From Pontibaca salina (lineage in GTDB: Bacteria; Pseudomonadota; Alphaproteobacteria; Rhodobacterales; Rhodobacteraceae): a stretch of 64,000 nt of DNA. Location: contig NZ_JAEIJD010000001.1 in assembly GCF_016307205.1 (NCBI RefSeq), positions 1-64,000 of the forward strand, in the 5' to 3' direction. Positions within the stretch are counted from its first letter, which is position 1. The number at the start of each line of letters is the position of its first letter. The notes beneath the pieces are model-generated. The model did not search any database. It was not told where the DNA came from and worked only from the letters and a program-made list of their open reading frames with translations. This document shows positions 52,209 through 60,960 of the stretch, piece by piece. The position numbers and the translations under genes are program-made.

Positions 52209-53846
52209 TTATGACGGGAGCTTGCGGGACTGAATGGTATATTTTTGGTTTTGAGCAAGCGCTGCGGGTGCGGTCAGGAGGAAAGCCGCCCCCGATGCCA
52301 GAACCACTCCAACAAATAGCACCAACCCGCCGAAACCCAGCCTTTCAAGCATTGGCCCTGCCAGCACCACAGTTGCGATCAGCGCGCCGACCGCCCCGCC
52401 AAAGGCCATCGCAGTACGCTGGCGCTGCATGTTGGTCGTGAATTGCCAGCGTGCCGTGAGCAAAGTCACCACCACCAAGGTCGCAAGATTGGCTGACATC
52501 CCCACCCAGACCGGATGCAGGTCAAGGAAGAACGTCTGCGGCGACCAATCCCCCGCATGGTACCAACCCAGACCGGTCGCGAAACCGGCCAGCATGGCCA
52601 GAATGACGGCCCCACGGTTGGCCAGTGGCCAGAAGAACACTGCCAGCATCGGTGCCAATGTCGCGCCATTGCGCAAGGTCCAGGCCAGCACATTCCACCA
52701 GGCCGAATCTTCGGCACGCAGGAAAGCATAGAAGATCATCAGCAGCGTCAGCAGCACCAAGGCCCATCTTGTATAGCGAATGAGATCGGCTTCGCTGGCA
52801 TTCGGGCGGATGGCGCGACCCACATCGCGGCCAAGGCTGGTGGCCCCCGAAAACTGGCACGGCCCCGCCCAGCTGAGCGCACATGCCCAGACGCCAAGGA
52901 AGAAGACCCCGACCAGCGGTGCGGGCAACACCTCGGCGATATAGATTGGCACAGCGACCAGAGCGCGTCCCTGATCGGGTACGACAATGGCGGTTGCGGT
53001 GCCAAGCACGATGCTGGCCAAGATCAAGGGCGTGCCAAACAAAGCCGCCAGATACAGCCCCTTTTGGCCATCCTTTGCGGTGCGGCAGGAAAGGGCCATC
53101 TGGAACGCGGCTTGCGCGAGGATGACATTAACGATGAAGGTGCCAAACCACGCGACGATCAGGGTCGGACCGGCGGCGAAAAGATCAAACATCGCGGGTC
53201 GGTCAGTTATCAGATCACTGAGACCGGAGATACCCGGCTTGATCAGGACAGCCCCCATGCCAACAGCAACCATGGCCGCGAAAAGGATGCAATTCATGGT
53301 CTGGGTGAACGCCACCGCCCGCATTCCGCCAGTCCACAGGAACACCAGCAGTAAAACTGCGGTTGCGATGATCGAGGCATAGATCGACAATTCGGTAAAC
53401 GTATGCAGTGCCGAGGCAAACGCAATCGCCGTCGCGACCGACCACATCGGGAAAGTGAAGGCGGTGATCGCCCCCCCGACCCCAAGCGCGACCCGTCCAA
53501 ACCGCTCGCCGATGACACCGGAGACCGTCACCACCAACTTTTCCCGCAGCGGTTTGACCAGAACGATTGCAATCAGCAGCACCTGCACAGTCTCGGCCAC
53601 GCCATACCAGACTGCCGAAATCCCCGTACGATAGCTGAGTTCAATAATCGCGATGAAGGACGAGCCAGAAAACAGTCCCGTGATGCAGAATGCAACCGTG
53701 AGCGGGCTGAAGTTCCGACCGGCAACGAAAAACCCGCTGGCGCTACCATCGGCGTGGCGCCGGCTCAGAACGATGCGCCCGACGACCACCAGCGCGACGG
53801 TGTAAATTACCGCAAGCCCGATGGTCCATGCTCCCGCCGCTGTCAT
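52209..53846 (-). CDS. Sodium:solute symporter family protein
   Basis: The 545-residue protein has about 13-14 helices and the SSS pattern: GSASGFFVAGRNFSPLTVAF near the N terminus, GLFSGSSFIAIIELSYR, and TGGMRAVAFTQTMNCILFAA, the SSS signature-like region. It imports an unidentified solute with Na+. It begins inside the 3' end of the OsmC gene (4-bp overlap), so the two are cotranscribed. The 127-bp gap after it leads to arsR. Confidence 0.85.
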   Translation of the reverse strand: MTAAGAWTIGLAVIYTVALVVVGRIVLSRRHADGSASGFFVAGRNFSPLTVAFCITGLFSGSSFIAIIELSYRTGISAVWYGVAETVQVLLIAIVLVKPLREKLVVTVSGVIGERFGRVALGVGGAITAFTFPMWSVATAIAFASALHTFTELSIYASIIATAVLLLVFLWTGGMRAVAFTQTMNCILFAAMVAVGMGAVLIKPGISGLSDLITDRPAMFDLFAAGPTLIVAWFGTFIVNVILAQAAFQMALSCRTAKDGQKGLYLAALFGTPLILASIVLGTATAIVVPDQGRALVAVPIYIAEVLPAPLVGVFFLGVWACALSWAGPCQFSGATSLGRDVGRAIRPNASEADLIRYTRWALVLLTLLMIFYAFLRAEDSAWWNVLAWTLRNGATLAPMLAVFFWPLANRGAVILAMLAGFATGLGWYHAGDWSPQTFFLDLHPVWVGMSANLATLVVVTLLTARWQFTTNMQRQRTAMAFGGAVGALIATVVLAGPMLERLGFGGLVLFVGVVLASGAAFLLTAPAALAQNQKYTIQSRKLPS

Positions 53847-54352
53847 TTTTGCCCCCGGCTTGCAGAAATGTTCCAGACCACTTCGACCGTGGCCCCTGAA
53901 TCGCGCACCAAGTTCACCGCAGGGCAGCGTTTTTCGGCTCGCTCACGCAGCACATCTAGAAGCTCACGCGGCGCGTCGGTGGTCAGAGCGATTGTCAGCC
54001 GATAATTGCAGAAATGGGGTGACACATCAGCCGTCCCGTGAAAGCCGCGCACGTCGATATCCGCCGCGCTTTCGGTTCGTATGTCTTTGATATCGAGGCC
54101 AAGCTCGTTCGCGACAGTCGCGATCACGACGGTGACGCACGCGTTAACGGCACCCGCCACCAGTTCCATCGGGGTGGCCGCCTCATCCTTACCGCCAAGA
54201 TATGCGGGTTCATCGGCGCGGAACTGATGGTTGCGCACCGTCATCACCGTTGCCATGCCCCCTTCCCACTCGCCCAGTGCCCGGACGGTTTTGATCTGCG
54301 CCTTACCCTTAGAGGCGTTGAGTTGAGAATCGGTATTTAGATCGAGGGTCAT
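53843..54352 (-). CDS. OsmC-family peroxiredoxin-like protein
   Basis: The 169-residue OsmC-fold protein has two conserved cysteines, Cys72 in GAVNACVTV and Cys143 in EKRCPAVN, which in the family reduce organic hydroperoxides through a Cys pair. The central domain is complete. It is the first gene of a two-gene unit with the symporter. The link with a Na+ symporter has no obvious explanation. Confidence 0.85.
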   Translation of the reverse strand: MTLDLNTDSQLNASKGKAQIKTVRALGEWEGGMATVMTVRNHQFRADEPAYLGGKDEAATPMELVAGAVNACVTVVIATVANELGLDIKDIRTESAADIDVRGFHGTADVSPHFCNYRLTIALTTDAPRELLDVLRERAEKRCPAVNLVRDSGATVEVVWNISASRGQK

Positions 54353-55218
54353 TTTACGTCTCCATTATCAATATCTGACGTTGGGCTTTCTCGTTGCTGC
54401 CGTTAGCTTGCTGACCACCTGCTTGTCGGAGACCCGTTCACCACAAATCTGGCAGGATCGACGACGCCCTCTGTCGATGGCATGTCAAAGCCGATAACAG
54501 TCGAATGTTCGCAAGCAACGCGGAAGCTCCACAATCAGGAATATTTCCCGAATGGCCTGCAATCCGCCCATTCGCAAGGAGGGTTTGGTGGCTATTCCGT
54601 CCATATTAGAGAACGTAATTCCGCCACCCCATTTGTTGCTGGGATGTATTCCAATCTGTTTCGAACCCATCGGACACAAAGTCGCTCACGAGAGGGCCAA
54701 CCGCGCTTTGGTTCTTTTTTGTTAGTGCGCCAGATTGCTGATCGCGCCGCCTCACCTAAACCCACTACGGCCAACGCTGTTCGTCCAAGCAAAACATTTC
54801 AGAATCCTGGATCCTGACGGGAGGGCAAACATCTTGGCCCGCCGCTCGAGCGGATCAGAAGCTCAAACCCATTCGCAACCTAAGGCTGCAGCACCTCGCA
54901 GTGAAGATTTTGTCCCGACACACTCTTGAAGACTTCACAACGCTCTAATCCAAAGCTTTTCAGTTCAGGAAAATACGGGCTACCCATGACCACACCAGCG
55001 CACCCACGTAAATTTCATCATTAATTTACATAGGCTTATATATACCTCTCAAGAATTTGAGCAATCAATCCGCCAATCAGACTGGCGCTAACCTGACTGC
55101 ATGTCAGCGGCTGATTGCCAAACAACGTCAGTTACGATGCGATTGACTCTGAGCCTAAGCCCGGTCAACGATCTGAAGCAGCCCCCCTGGGATTCTCGGT
55201 AAAGTAGAGAGATCTGCT
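54353..55218. other. 866-bp gene-free region before the glycan cluster
   Basis: Frames here lack coding character. The last 250 bp, especially 55015-55055, are AT-rich and should contain the promoter of the rightward cluster. AAAGTAGAGAG just before the ATG at 55219 is a modest ribosome-binding site. I see no tRNA, repeat or insertion element. Confidence 0.45.
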
Positions 55219-57177
55219 ATGAAAAATCTAATCCCCGAACTTGCTCGGGCCCTTGCCGATTGGGCGGCGCAATGTCGCTCTGTCAGCCGGAACGAGCCGC
55301 TGACCATCGGGGGACTGGATCGCAGCAATTCCAGCCGCGCGCTGGATTCGATGTTCTTTGTCGACGGAATCGAACACATTTCGCCCAGCGGAACAGGTCC
55401 GGTCGAGTTTACCTGCTTTGAAAAACTCAATACGGGAACGCTGCGAAATTCCTTCTATCCCGAAGTTTTTTTGCGCCACAGCGGGTTTGAACACTATCGC
55501 CTGCATCTGGAACTGACCGGCAGTTTCGCGTTGAAAATAAAAATAGCAACGCCCGGCCAACCGGTTAGCACCCTATTGGAGAAGGTTTTGTCCCCCAAGG
55601 GGACCGACACGGCCACCGGCGACGGCACGGCCCGATACGGGATTGATATTGACATCGACCTGCGGCGCGACGTTCCCAAGAACGCCCGCCTGTTCTGGAG
55701 TGTTACTGCGCTAGAGGATGGCGCAATGCTGCACAACGGCGCGTGGCGCGCCCTTGCGCCGAAATCGGTGCCGGGACGTATGCTGGTGGTGTTGCGCACC
55801 TTCGGGCGCACTGCGGATATTCTGGCTATGCTTGAATCCGCGCAACGGCAGGCTGCTACCGATAATGGGTATGCGCGGATGCTGCGCAACACTTTCTTCA
55901 TGATTCTCGACACCTCTACCGGGATCGAAGCGGCAGATTATGACACGCTCAAGCACCTCAACAGCCTCAACAGCTTTGTTTTCCGGGGGCCGAATATGGG
56001 CGGTGGCGGCAATATGAGCCAGGCGCTGCTTGCCCTGTCGGGCGCGGTCAAAGCGTCCGGCGTGGATGTGGGCGAATTGCTGTTGCTGGACGATGACCTG
56101 CTGATATCGCTGGAGTCGCTGCGCCGCCACTGGGCCGGCACACTGATGCGAACCGACAGCACCATATTCACCCTGCCGGTATTCATGAAATCCCAGCCGC
56201 GCAAGATGTGGGAGGACGGCGCGTTCTGGGGTAGGTTTTTGGGCCGCGAAAATTTGCCGGAGCGCAATGCGATCGCGCCACGGCTGCTGCGCCATAATCT
56301 GGAGTTCAACGGATTCGATCATCTTGATGATATGGCCGGTGCACATTACCCAGAATACTGCACCTTCATCTTTCTTAGCCTGCCCTACTCCCGGTTTCGC
56401 GAGCTAGGCTATCCCGCTGCCTTCTTTCTGCGCGGCGACGATATCGAATACAGCCTGCGCAATCGTGCCGAGGGCGGGCGAACCATGTCCAATCCCAACT
56501 TGGCGGTCTGGCATGAGCCAGCCCATTCCTACGCGCAGGAATATATGTCCATTGCCCATGGCATGATGATCAACATGGCCTATGGTCAGGAAAAGGTGGA
56601 TGATTTTCTGGCGTTCTTTCAACAGCGTGCCTTGGCACATTTGAGCGTCGGTGACGCCTGCGGTCTGGAGTTATATGGCAGCGTGCTGCGCGACGTTCTG
56701 GGCTGCAATGTCTTTCTGGAACCCGGATTCAGCGATCATTACCTGACCAAGCTTCAGGCGTTCAAAGCCTTCGATGGGTTATTCGAATGTATCCCCGACG
56801 AAGTTCTGAACACGATCAGCCAGGGTGCGGCGCACAACGGTCAGGTGGTAGGGCGCTTTGGTTTCCTTTATATGCCGACTGAGGGGCATCCGGATCTTGA
56901 GCGGGTCATTCTGGAAAATCCGCACGCTGAAACACATCGCGTCTATCGCCCCGCTGATCCCCAGAACCTGATCCGGGTCAATCGCGCCGCAAGCGAATTG
57001 TTCTGCTTGGTTGACCGGCTGGCACAAGAGTTCGACTCGGTGCGCGCCCATTACGCCGCCCGGCTGAAGGCAACATCGCAACAGGAGTTCTGGCTCCAGG
57101 AAATGGCACTCAGTTCCAGCCCTGGCCCCAAGGTGTTGCACCTGCCCCTGACCTCTCAGAAAAAGGTCGGCACATGA
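55219..57177 (+). CDS. Glycosyltransferase, GlfT2-like (GT2 family)
   Basis: The 652-residue protein resembles the galactofuranosyltransferase GlfT2 group. An N-terminal beta domain (1 to about 170) is followed by a GT-A domain with FRGPNMGGGGNMSQALLAL, the metal-binding DDD at 291-293 in LLLLDDDLLI, and the acceptor-site-like EYSLRNRAEGGRTM and WHEPAHSYAQEYM (H as metal ligand). The C-terminal part is helical. It would extend a galactofuranose-type or other sugar polymer at the cytoplasmic face. Donor and product are unknown. Confidence 0.72.
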   Translation: MKNLIPELARALADWAAQCRSVSRNEPLTIGGLDRSNSSRALDSMFFVDGIEHISPSGTGPVEFTCFEKLNTGTLRNSFYPEVFLRHSGFEHYRLHLELTGSFALKIKIATPGQPVSTLLEKVLSPKGTDTATGDGTARYGIDIDIDLRRDVPKNARLFWSVTALEDGAMLHNGAWRALAPKSVPGRMLVVLRTFGRTADILAMLESAQRQAATDNGYARMLRNTFFMILDTSTGIEAADYDTLKHLNSLNSFVFRGPNMGGGGNMSQALLALSGAVKASGVDVGELLLLDDDLLISLESLRRHWAGTLMRTDSTIFTLPVFMKSQPRKMWEDGAFWGRFLGRENLPERNAIAPRLLRHNLEFNGFDHLDDMAGAHYPEYCTFIFLSLPYSRFRELGYPAAFFLRGDDIEYSLRNRAEGGRTMSNPNLAVWHEPAHSYAQEYMSIAHGMMINMAYGQEKVDDFLAFFQQRALAHLSVGDACGLELYGSVLRDVLGCNVFLEPGFSDHYLTKLQAFKAFDGLFECIPDEVLNTISQGAAHNGQVVGRFGFLYMPTEGHPDLERVILENPHAETHRVYRPADPQNLIRVNRAASELFCLVDRLAQEFDSVRAHYAARLKATSQQEFWLQEMALSSSPGPKVLHLPLTSQKKVGT

Positions 57178-57767
57178 AACCGGTTCAGATGGATCCCGGC
57201 GATCGGATGGACCTGGTTCGCGCCAGATTTGTACTGGCTGGCGCTCCGGTGCCGGCAGACCAGAACCTGTATATGCGCCCGCTCGCAGACCCTGCTTGCC
57301 ATGTCGACGGGATCGCCCATGAGCGGCGCGTTGCGATGGTCGCCGATGCCAACCCTCCTTCTTGGATGACCGGGATCAATTGGCACCTGCACCCGCAAGC
57401 AGACGGCAGCTGGCGGATCGTCAACCAGAACGAACTGCAGCACTGCCTAAGCGCCATACCCAGCGGACAGATAGAGCTGCACAGGGCAATGGACGGCTTT
57501 GTCGCTGCGCCGACAAGTTGGCTCATCTATCGGCAGAGGGGGCGCGATGTGTTTTGCTTGCGTCCAGCGGGCGGGCAATGGCTGTGTTGGCGCGATGGAG
57601 CCATCAGCCTGGGCCGACGGGGCGGGCCGGATGATAAGACGATGTTATGGCGGTTCCAACTTCCCAAGCCAGCAGCGTCGGCGCCGCTCCCAAAGCCAGC
57701 ACCCAAAATGAATACCGCACGCCGGGCGCTTGAAGCCATTGGCCTGCGAAAAACAAGAACCCGATGA
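57174..57767 (+). CDS. Hypothetical protein coupled to the glycosyltransferase
   Basis: I do not recognise this 197-residue protein. Its ATG overlaps the glycosyltransferase stop by 4 bp (ATGA), so the two are translationally coupled. It is Trp-rich (SWMTGINWHLHPQ, GGQWLCWRDG), without signal peptide or membrane segment, and ends in a proline/lysine tail. A lectin-like or scaffold role for the transferase is a guess from position only. Confidence 0.6.
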   Translation: MKPVQMDPGDRMDLVRARFVLAGAPVPADQNLYMRPLADPACHVDGIAHERRVAMVADANPPSWMTGINWHLHPQADGSWRIVNQNELQHCLSAIPSGQIELHRAMDGFVAAPTSWLIYRQRGRDVFCLRPAGGQWLCWRDGAISLGRRGGPDDKTMLWRFQLPKPAASAPLPKPAPKMNTARRALEAIGLRKTRTR

Positions 57768-57821
57768 CCTAACTGACGAGTTTCGCGTGATCGTCATTCC
57801 TGAAGGAGCGAAGTAAACAGT

Positions 57822-58775
57822 ATGAAACCTAAGCTTATCCTCCACATTGGCACATTCAAAACTGCTTCAGGCACATTGCAGTCATTACTCGCGGCGCAAA
57901 GGGAGCAATTATTGGCGAAGGGGTTTCTCTATGCCGATACCTCCCGCCCCCCGCATTCTGACAAGCCCTCGCACTCAAGTCTTGTCTGGGCCACGGTCTC
58001 TGGCGCGGCTGCTTTCGACATTGAGTATCATACTATCCTTGATGAGTTTCGTAACTCGGGGGCCTCAACCCTTATTCTAAGCGAAGAGGGTTTTTCCAAC
58101 CTGCGTGAGGGACATGCCTTGATGGGTCGGTATAAAGACGATTTCGATGTGGAAGTGGTTTGTTACCTACGTCGTCAAGATTATTATGCCGAGTCACTTT
58201 GGAATCAGTTCAGCCGGGAAGGGAAGGTCAAGCAAGGGATCCAGCCTTTCATACGGCAGCCACGCATCCGAAACCGGTTTGACTATTTGAGCCTTCTAGA
58301 ATTCTGGCAGACAGTCGGTGTAGTTCACGCGTATAGCTTTGAAGACGTTGTCGCCTCAGACGGTATCGTCGCCGATTTCGCTCGCGTCTCTGGGATTCCG
58401 CTCGAAGGTGGCGAGGTCCGCAAGAATGTCAGCCCGAGCATGGAGTTTGCCGCCGTTCTGGCAGCGGCCAACCGCTACGTTCGGGTCCATGTTCCGAAGG
58501 TGCGGCAACATATCGAAAAAGAACTGGGCAAAAACACCCGAAAACAGGCCTTGGGCAGCCGGTTGCGGCGCGAGTTGCTGGATGAATTTGCCGACCACAA
58601 CCTTCGACTGGCAGAGCAATACGGCGTCCGGTTCTCAGTTGCCATGCCTGATGAACCCGTCGAGCCCCTGCGCATTGCTGGCCCGAAGCGCCTCGCACGG
58701 TTCGCCGATATTCTTGGCATCCCCCCCGGAACCGAATTCGGCAAGGCCGCTCAGATCCGGCCGGCCAATCAATAG
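57822..58775 (+). CDS. Sulfotransferase-like protein
   Basis: The 317-residue protein opens LILHIGTFKTASGTLQ, the 5'-phosphosulfate-binding loop pattern of PAPS-dependent sulfotransferases (residues 5-20). A second segment VEVVCYLRRQDYYAESLWNQ resembles the 3'-phosphate-binding region of bacterial carbohydrate sulfotransferases. It begins 54 bp after the preceding gene, with GAAGGAG upstream. It would sulfate a sugar product of the cluster. The acceptor is unknown. Confidence 0.72.
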   Translation: MKPKLILHIGTFKTASGTLQSLLAAQREQLLAKGFLYADTSRPPHSDKPSHSSLVWATVSGAAAFDIEYHTILDEFRNSGASTLILSEEGFSNLREGHALMGRYKDDFDVEVVCYLRRQDYYAESLWNQFSREGKVKQGIQPFIRQPRIRNRFDYLSLLEFWQTVGVVHAYSFEDVVASDGIVADFARVSGIPLEGGEVRKNVSPSMEFAAVLAAANRYVRVHVPKVRQHIEKELGKNTRKQALGSRLRRELLDEFADHNLRLAEQYGVRFSVAMPDEPVEPLRIAGPKRLARFADILGIPPGTEFGKAAQIRPANQ

Positions 58776-58794
58776 CTGTTGCGGGGATATTGGT

Positions 58795-58822
58795 GAGGCG
58801 GAGTGCATCAGCTCGCCGCCTC
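58795..58822. terminator. Hairpin upstream of the GMC oxidoreductase
   Basis: GAGGCGG and CCGCCTC pair perfectly across 14 nt. There is no T tract, so it may be an attenuator or RNA-stability element in the 5' leader rather than a terminator. Confidence 0.35.
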
Positions 58823-58847
58823 TAGAGTGGATATCTAGGCGCCAACC

Positions 58848-60524
58848 ATAGAAGAAGATAGAAAAATAACGGAAACAAGAAAATACGACGTTTGCATCAT
58901 CGGCGGTGGTTTGACCGGCCTGATGACCGCCAAGGCCGCGCTGGCTCAAGGCAAGTCGGTTCTCGTGATCGAACGCGGCGGCGAATATGCCCCGGACGAG
59001 ACTGACCGCCGGACCTGGTGGAAAGAATCCGTCCACTCCTCGCCCGCACAGGAGAACGGCTATCTGCATTACAGAAACAGCTTCGAGAACGAACGAAAAT
59101 ATTTCGACGATCTGGTCGAGAACGAATCCGGCCTGCCGCCGTGGAGCTTCAAATACAACATGTGGTACGGAATCGGCGGCGCGTCGCAGATGTGGAGCGG
59201 CATGTCCTGGCGATTGGCACCCGAAGATTTCCAGACCGAAACCTATTATGGCTACGGCAAGGACTGGCCGATTTCCTATGCAGATATCGCACCGTTTTAC
59301 GACCGGGCCGAACAGTTTCTCGAAGTTGCTGGCCCAGCGGGCGAAACGCGGCAGCGATTCAAATACTGGCCTTGGGACAATGATTTCGTCTATCCGCACT
59401 TCCCGCTCAGCTATCTCGACAACAAGTTCCAGACCGTGCTGGGAGATCTGGGCGAGCTGGTGCCCCAACCCCACGCGGTACGCAACAGGCCCGCCGATGA
59501 GGGCGGCTGCGTCGGTGCGAAAACCTGTGTCAGCTATTGCGCGGCGCGGGCGATCTTCAAGGGGAATGAACGAATTCTGCCGGAGATCATGTTCAACGAC
59601 AATTTGGAGATCTTGTTTGAAACCGCCGTCACCTGCCTGAACTGGGATATCGACGCAGCCCGGATCACCAATGTGACCTGCAAGACCCACGGCGAAGATC
59701 AGCCATTCCCCATCGAGGCTGAGACCTTCTTCCTGTGCGGCAACGCTTTTGAGAACATCCGCCTGATAAAATACTCCGAGGCGCAGACGGGTAAATCCTT
59801 TGGCCAGAGTAGCCAATGGGTCGGGCGCTGTTTCTCGTCCCATGCGTCCGTCACCTATACCGTGGTGATGAACGAAGATGTGTTTCCGGTCCGCGGTCGC
59901 CCCACCCATGGCAGCGTCATCGAGTGGGTGCGGCGCGACCCCGGCACGCGCGAGGGTGGGATCACGCTTGAGGTCTGGAACAATGATTTCACTTTGGGCT
60001 ACGGTCCTTGGCAGCACTTTGACGCCCATGTCCAGCAGGGCCATTGGGGCGGGCACCTGTTCAACCTGCTGGACAGTTTCGAGCGGCGCTTTTGCATTTC
60101 GATGATCTTCGAGACCGAGATGACCGCTGAAAAGCGCCTGACACTCAGCCCACACGCGGTGGACAAGTTCGGCATTCCTATCGGTCGCGTCGATCTGGGG
60201 CTATCGGAAATGGACGAGAGGACGCTGGCAAGGCTGGAGGAATTGGCCGCAGAAATCGGCGCTCGCGACGGCATTGCCCAGTTTTTCCAAAACGGGCGCG
60301 GGATCAATGGCAACCACCCACTGGGCGGATTGCGCATGTCGCTAAGCGCCGAGACCGGCGTCGTCAACGACCGCTGTCGCTCGCACGATTTTCGCAATCT
60401 CTATATCTTGGGCGGCGGTGCGTTCTGTTCGACCGGCAGTTTCAACCCCACATTGACGATCACCGCCATGGCGATCCGCGCCTTTGAAGACCCCGAGCTT
60501 GGATGGAACGATGTCCCCTATTGA
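58848..60524 (+). CDS. GMC-family FAD oxidoreductase without canonical start codon
   Basis: The protein has the N-terminal FAD Rossmann motif YDVCIIGGGLTGLMTAKAAL, a WYGIGGASQMWSGMSWRLAP substrate-domain segment and the C-terminal GMC histidine region NHPLGGLRMS, then LYILGGGAF and NPTLTITAMAIRA. It would oxidise an alcohol or sugar. The Rossmann motif is encoded from 58884, but the frame from the stop at 58836 to 58911 has no ATG, GTG or TTG. The only near-starts are ATA at 58848 and 58866, the second preceded by GAAGAAGA. The start given is therefore approximate. Confidence 0.8.
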   Translation: MEEDRKITETRKYDVCIIGGGLTGLMTAKAALAQGKSVLVIERGGEYAPDETDRRTWWKESVHSSPAQENGYLHYRNSFENERKYFDDLVENESGLPPWSFKYNMWYGIGGASQMWSGMSWRLAPEDFQTETYYGYGKDWPISYADIAPFYDRAEQFLEVAGPAGETRQRFKYWPWDNDFVYPHFPLSYLDNKFQTVLGDLGELVPQPHAVRNRPADEGGCVGAKTCVSYCAARAIFKGNERILPEIMFNDNLEILFETAVTCLNWDIDAARITNVTCKTHGEDQPFPIEAETFFLCGNAFENIRLIKYSEAQTGKSFGQSSQWVGRCFSSHASVTYTVVMNEDVFPVRGRPTHGSVIEWVRRDPGTREGGITLEVWNNDFTLGYGPWQHFDAHVQQGHWGGHLFNLLDSFERRFCISMIFETEMTAEKRLTLSPHAVDKFGIPIGRVDLGLSEMDERTLARLEELAAEIGARDGIAQFFQNGRGINGNHPLGGLRMSLSAETGVVNDRCRSHDFRNLYILGGGAFCSTGSFNPTLTITAMAIRAFEDPELGWNDVPY

Positions 60525-60888
60525 ACAAGAGCTTTTATCCGACTTTCAAGCAATCCTGCTGGAGACACTGGTACCCCTGCCAGTGCAACGGCGCATACCG
60601 GGTGTGCGAAAAACGTGGCAGGACGTGATCGCAACCGGACCGGGACGTGATGCGTTGACCGGATTGTTCCGCGAAAGCCTGCGCACCCAGTGCAGTGTCG
60701 CCGAGACGATCCGACAAGGTATAGTCGACCAGAACCCGCAGGTTCGCGAATTGAAAGATTGCCTTTACGAAAAGATCGTGCACGACCAGTCGCTGATCCG
60801 GACATTCATGCAGCGCCCCATCACCAACGGCAACGAACACTGCCCCTATTGGGACGGGTTCACATATACGGAGGCGCCGAAACGATAG
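60511..60888 (+). CDS. Small helical protein paired with the GMC oxidoreductase
   Basis: The 125-residue protein has its ATG at 60511 inside the GMC 3' end (14-bp overlap), with GGATGG upstream. It is mostly helical, with a late HCPYWDGFTYTEAP. Small accessory subunits accompany some GMC dehydrogenases (for example gluconate 2-dehydrogenase subunit 3), and position suggests the same here. I see no twin-arginine signal and cannot confirm the family. Confidence 0.6.
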   Translation: MSPIEQELLSDFQAILLETLVPLPVQRRIPGVRKTWQDVIATGPGRDALTGLFRESLRTQCSVAETIRQGIVDQNPQVRELKDCLYEKIVHDQSLIRTFMQRPITNGNEHCPYWDGFTYTEAPKR

Positions 60889-60960
60889 AGCAAGCGCCAG
60901 ACATCGGCTCTACTGCGGTGATCTTCCCCCACCTGTGGCAGAATGCCAGTCGAATTAGCT

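Noticed and set aside
54482-54817. 111-codon rightward frame
   Set aside because: No ribosome-binding site, overlaps other frames on the opposite strand, and the translation resembles no family.
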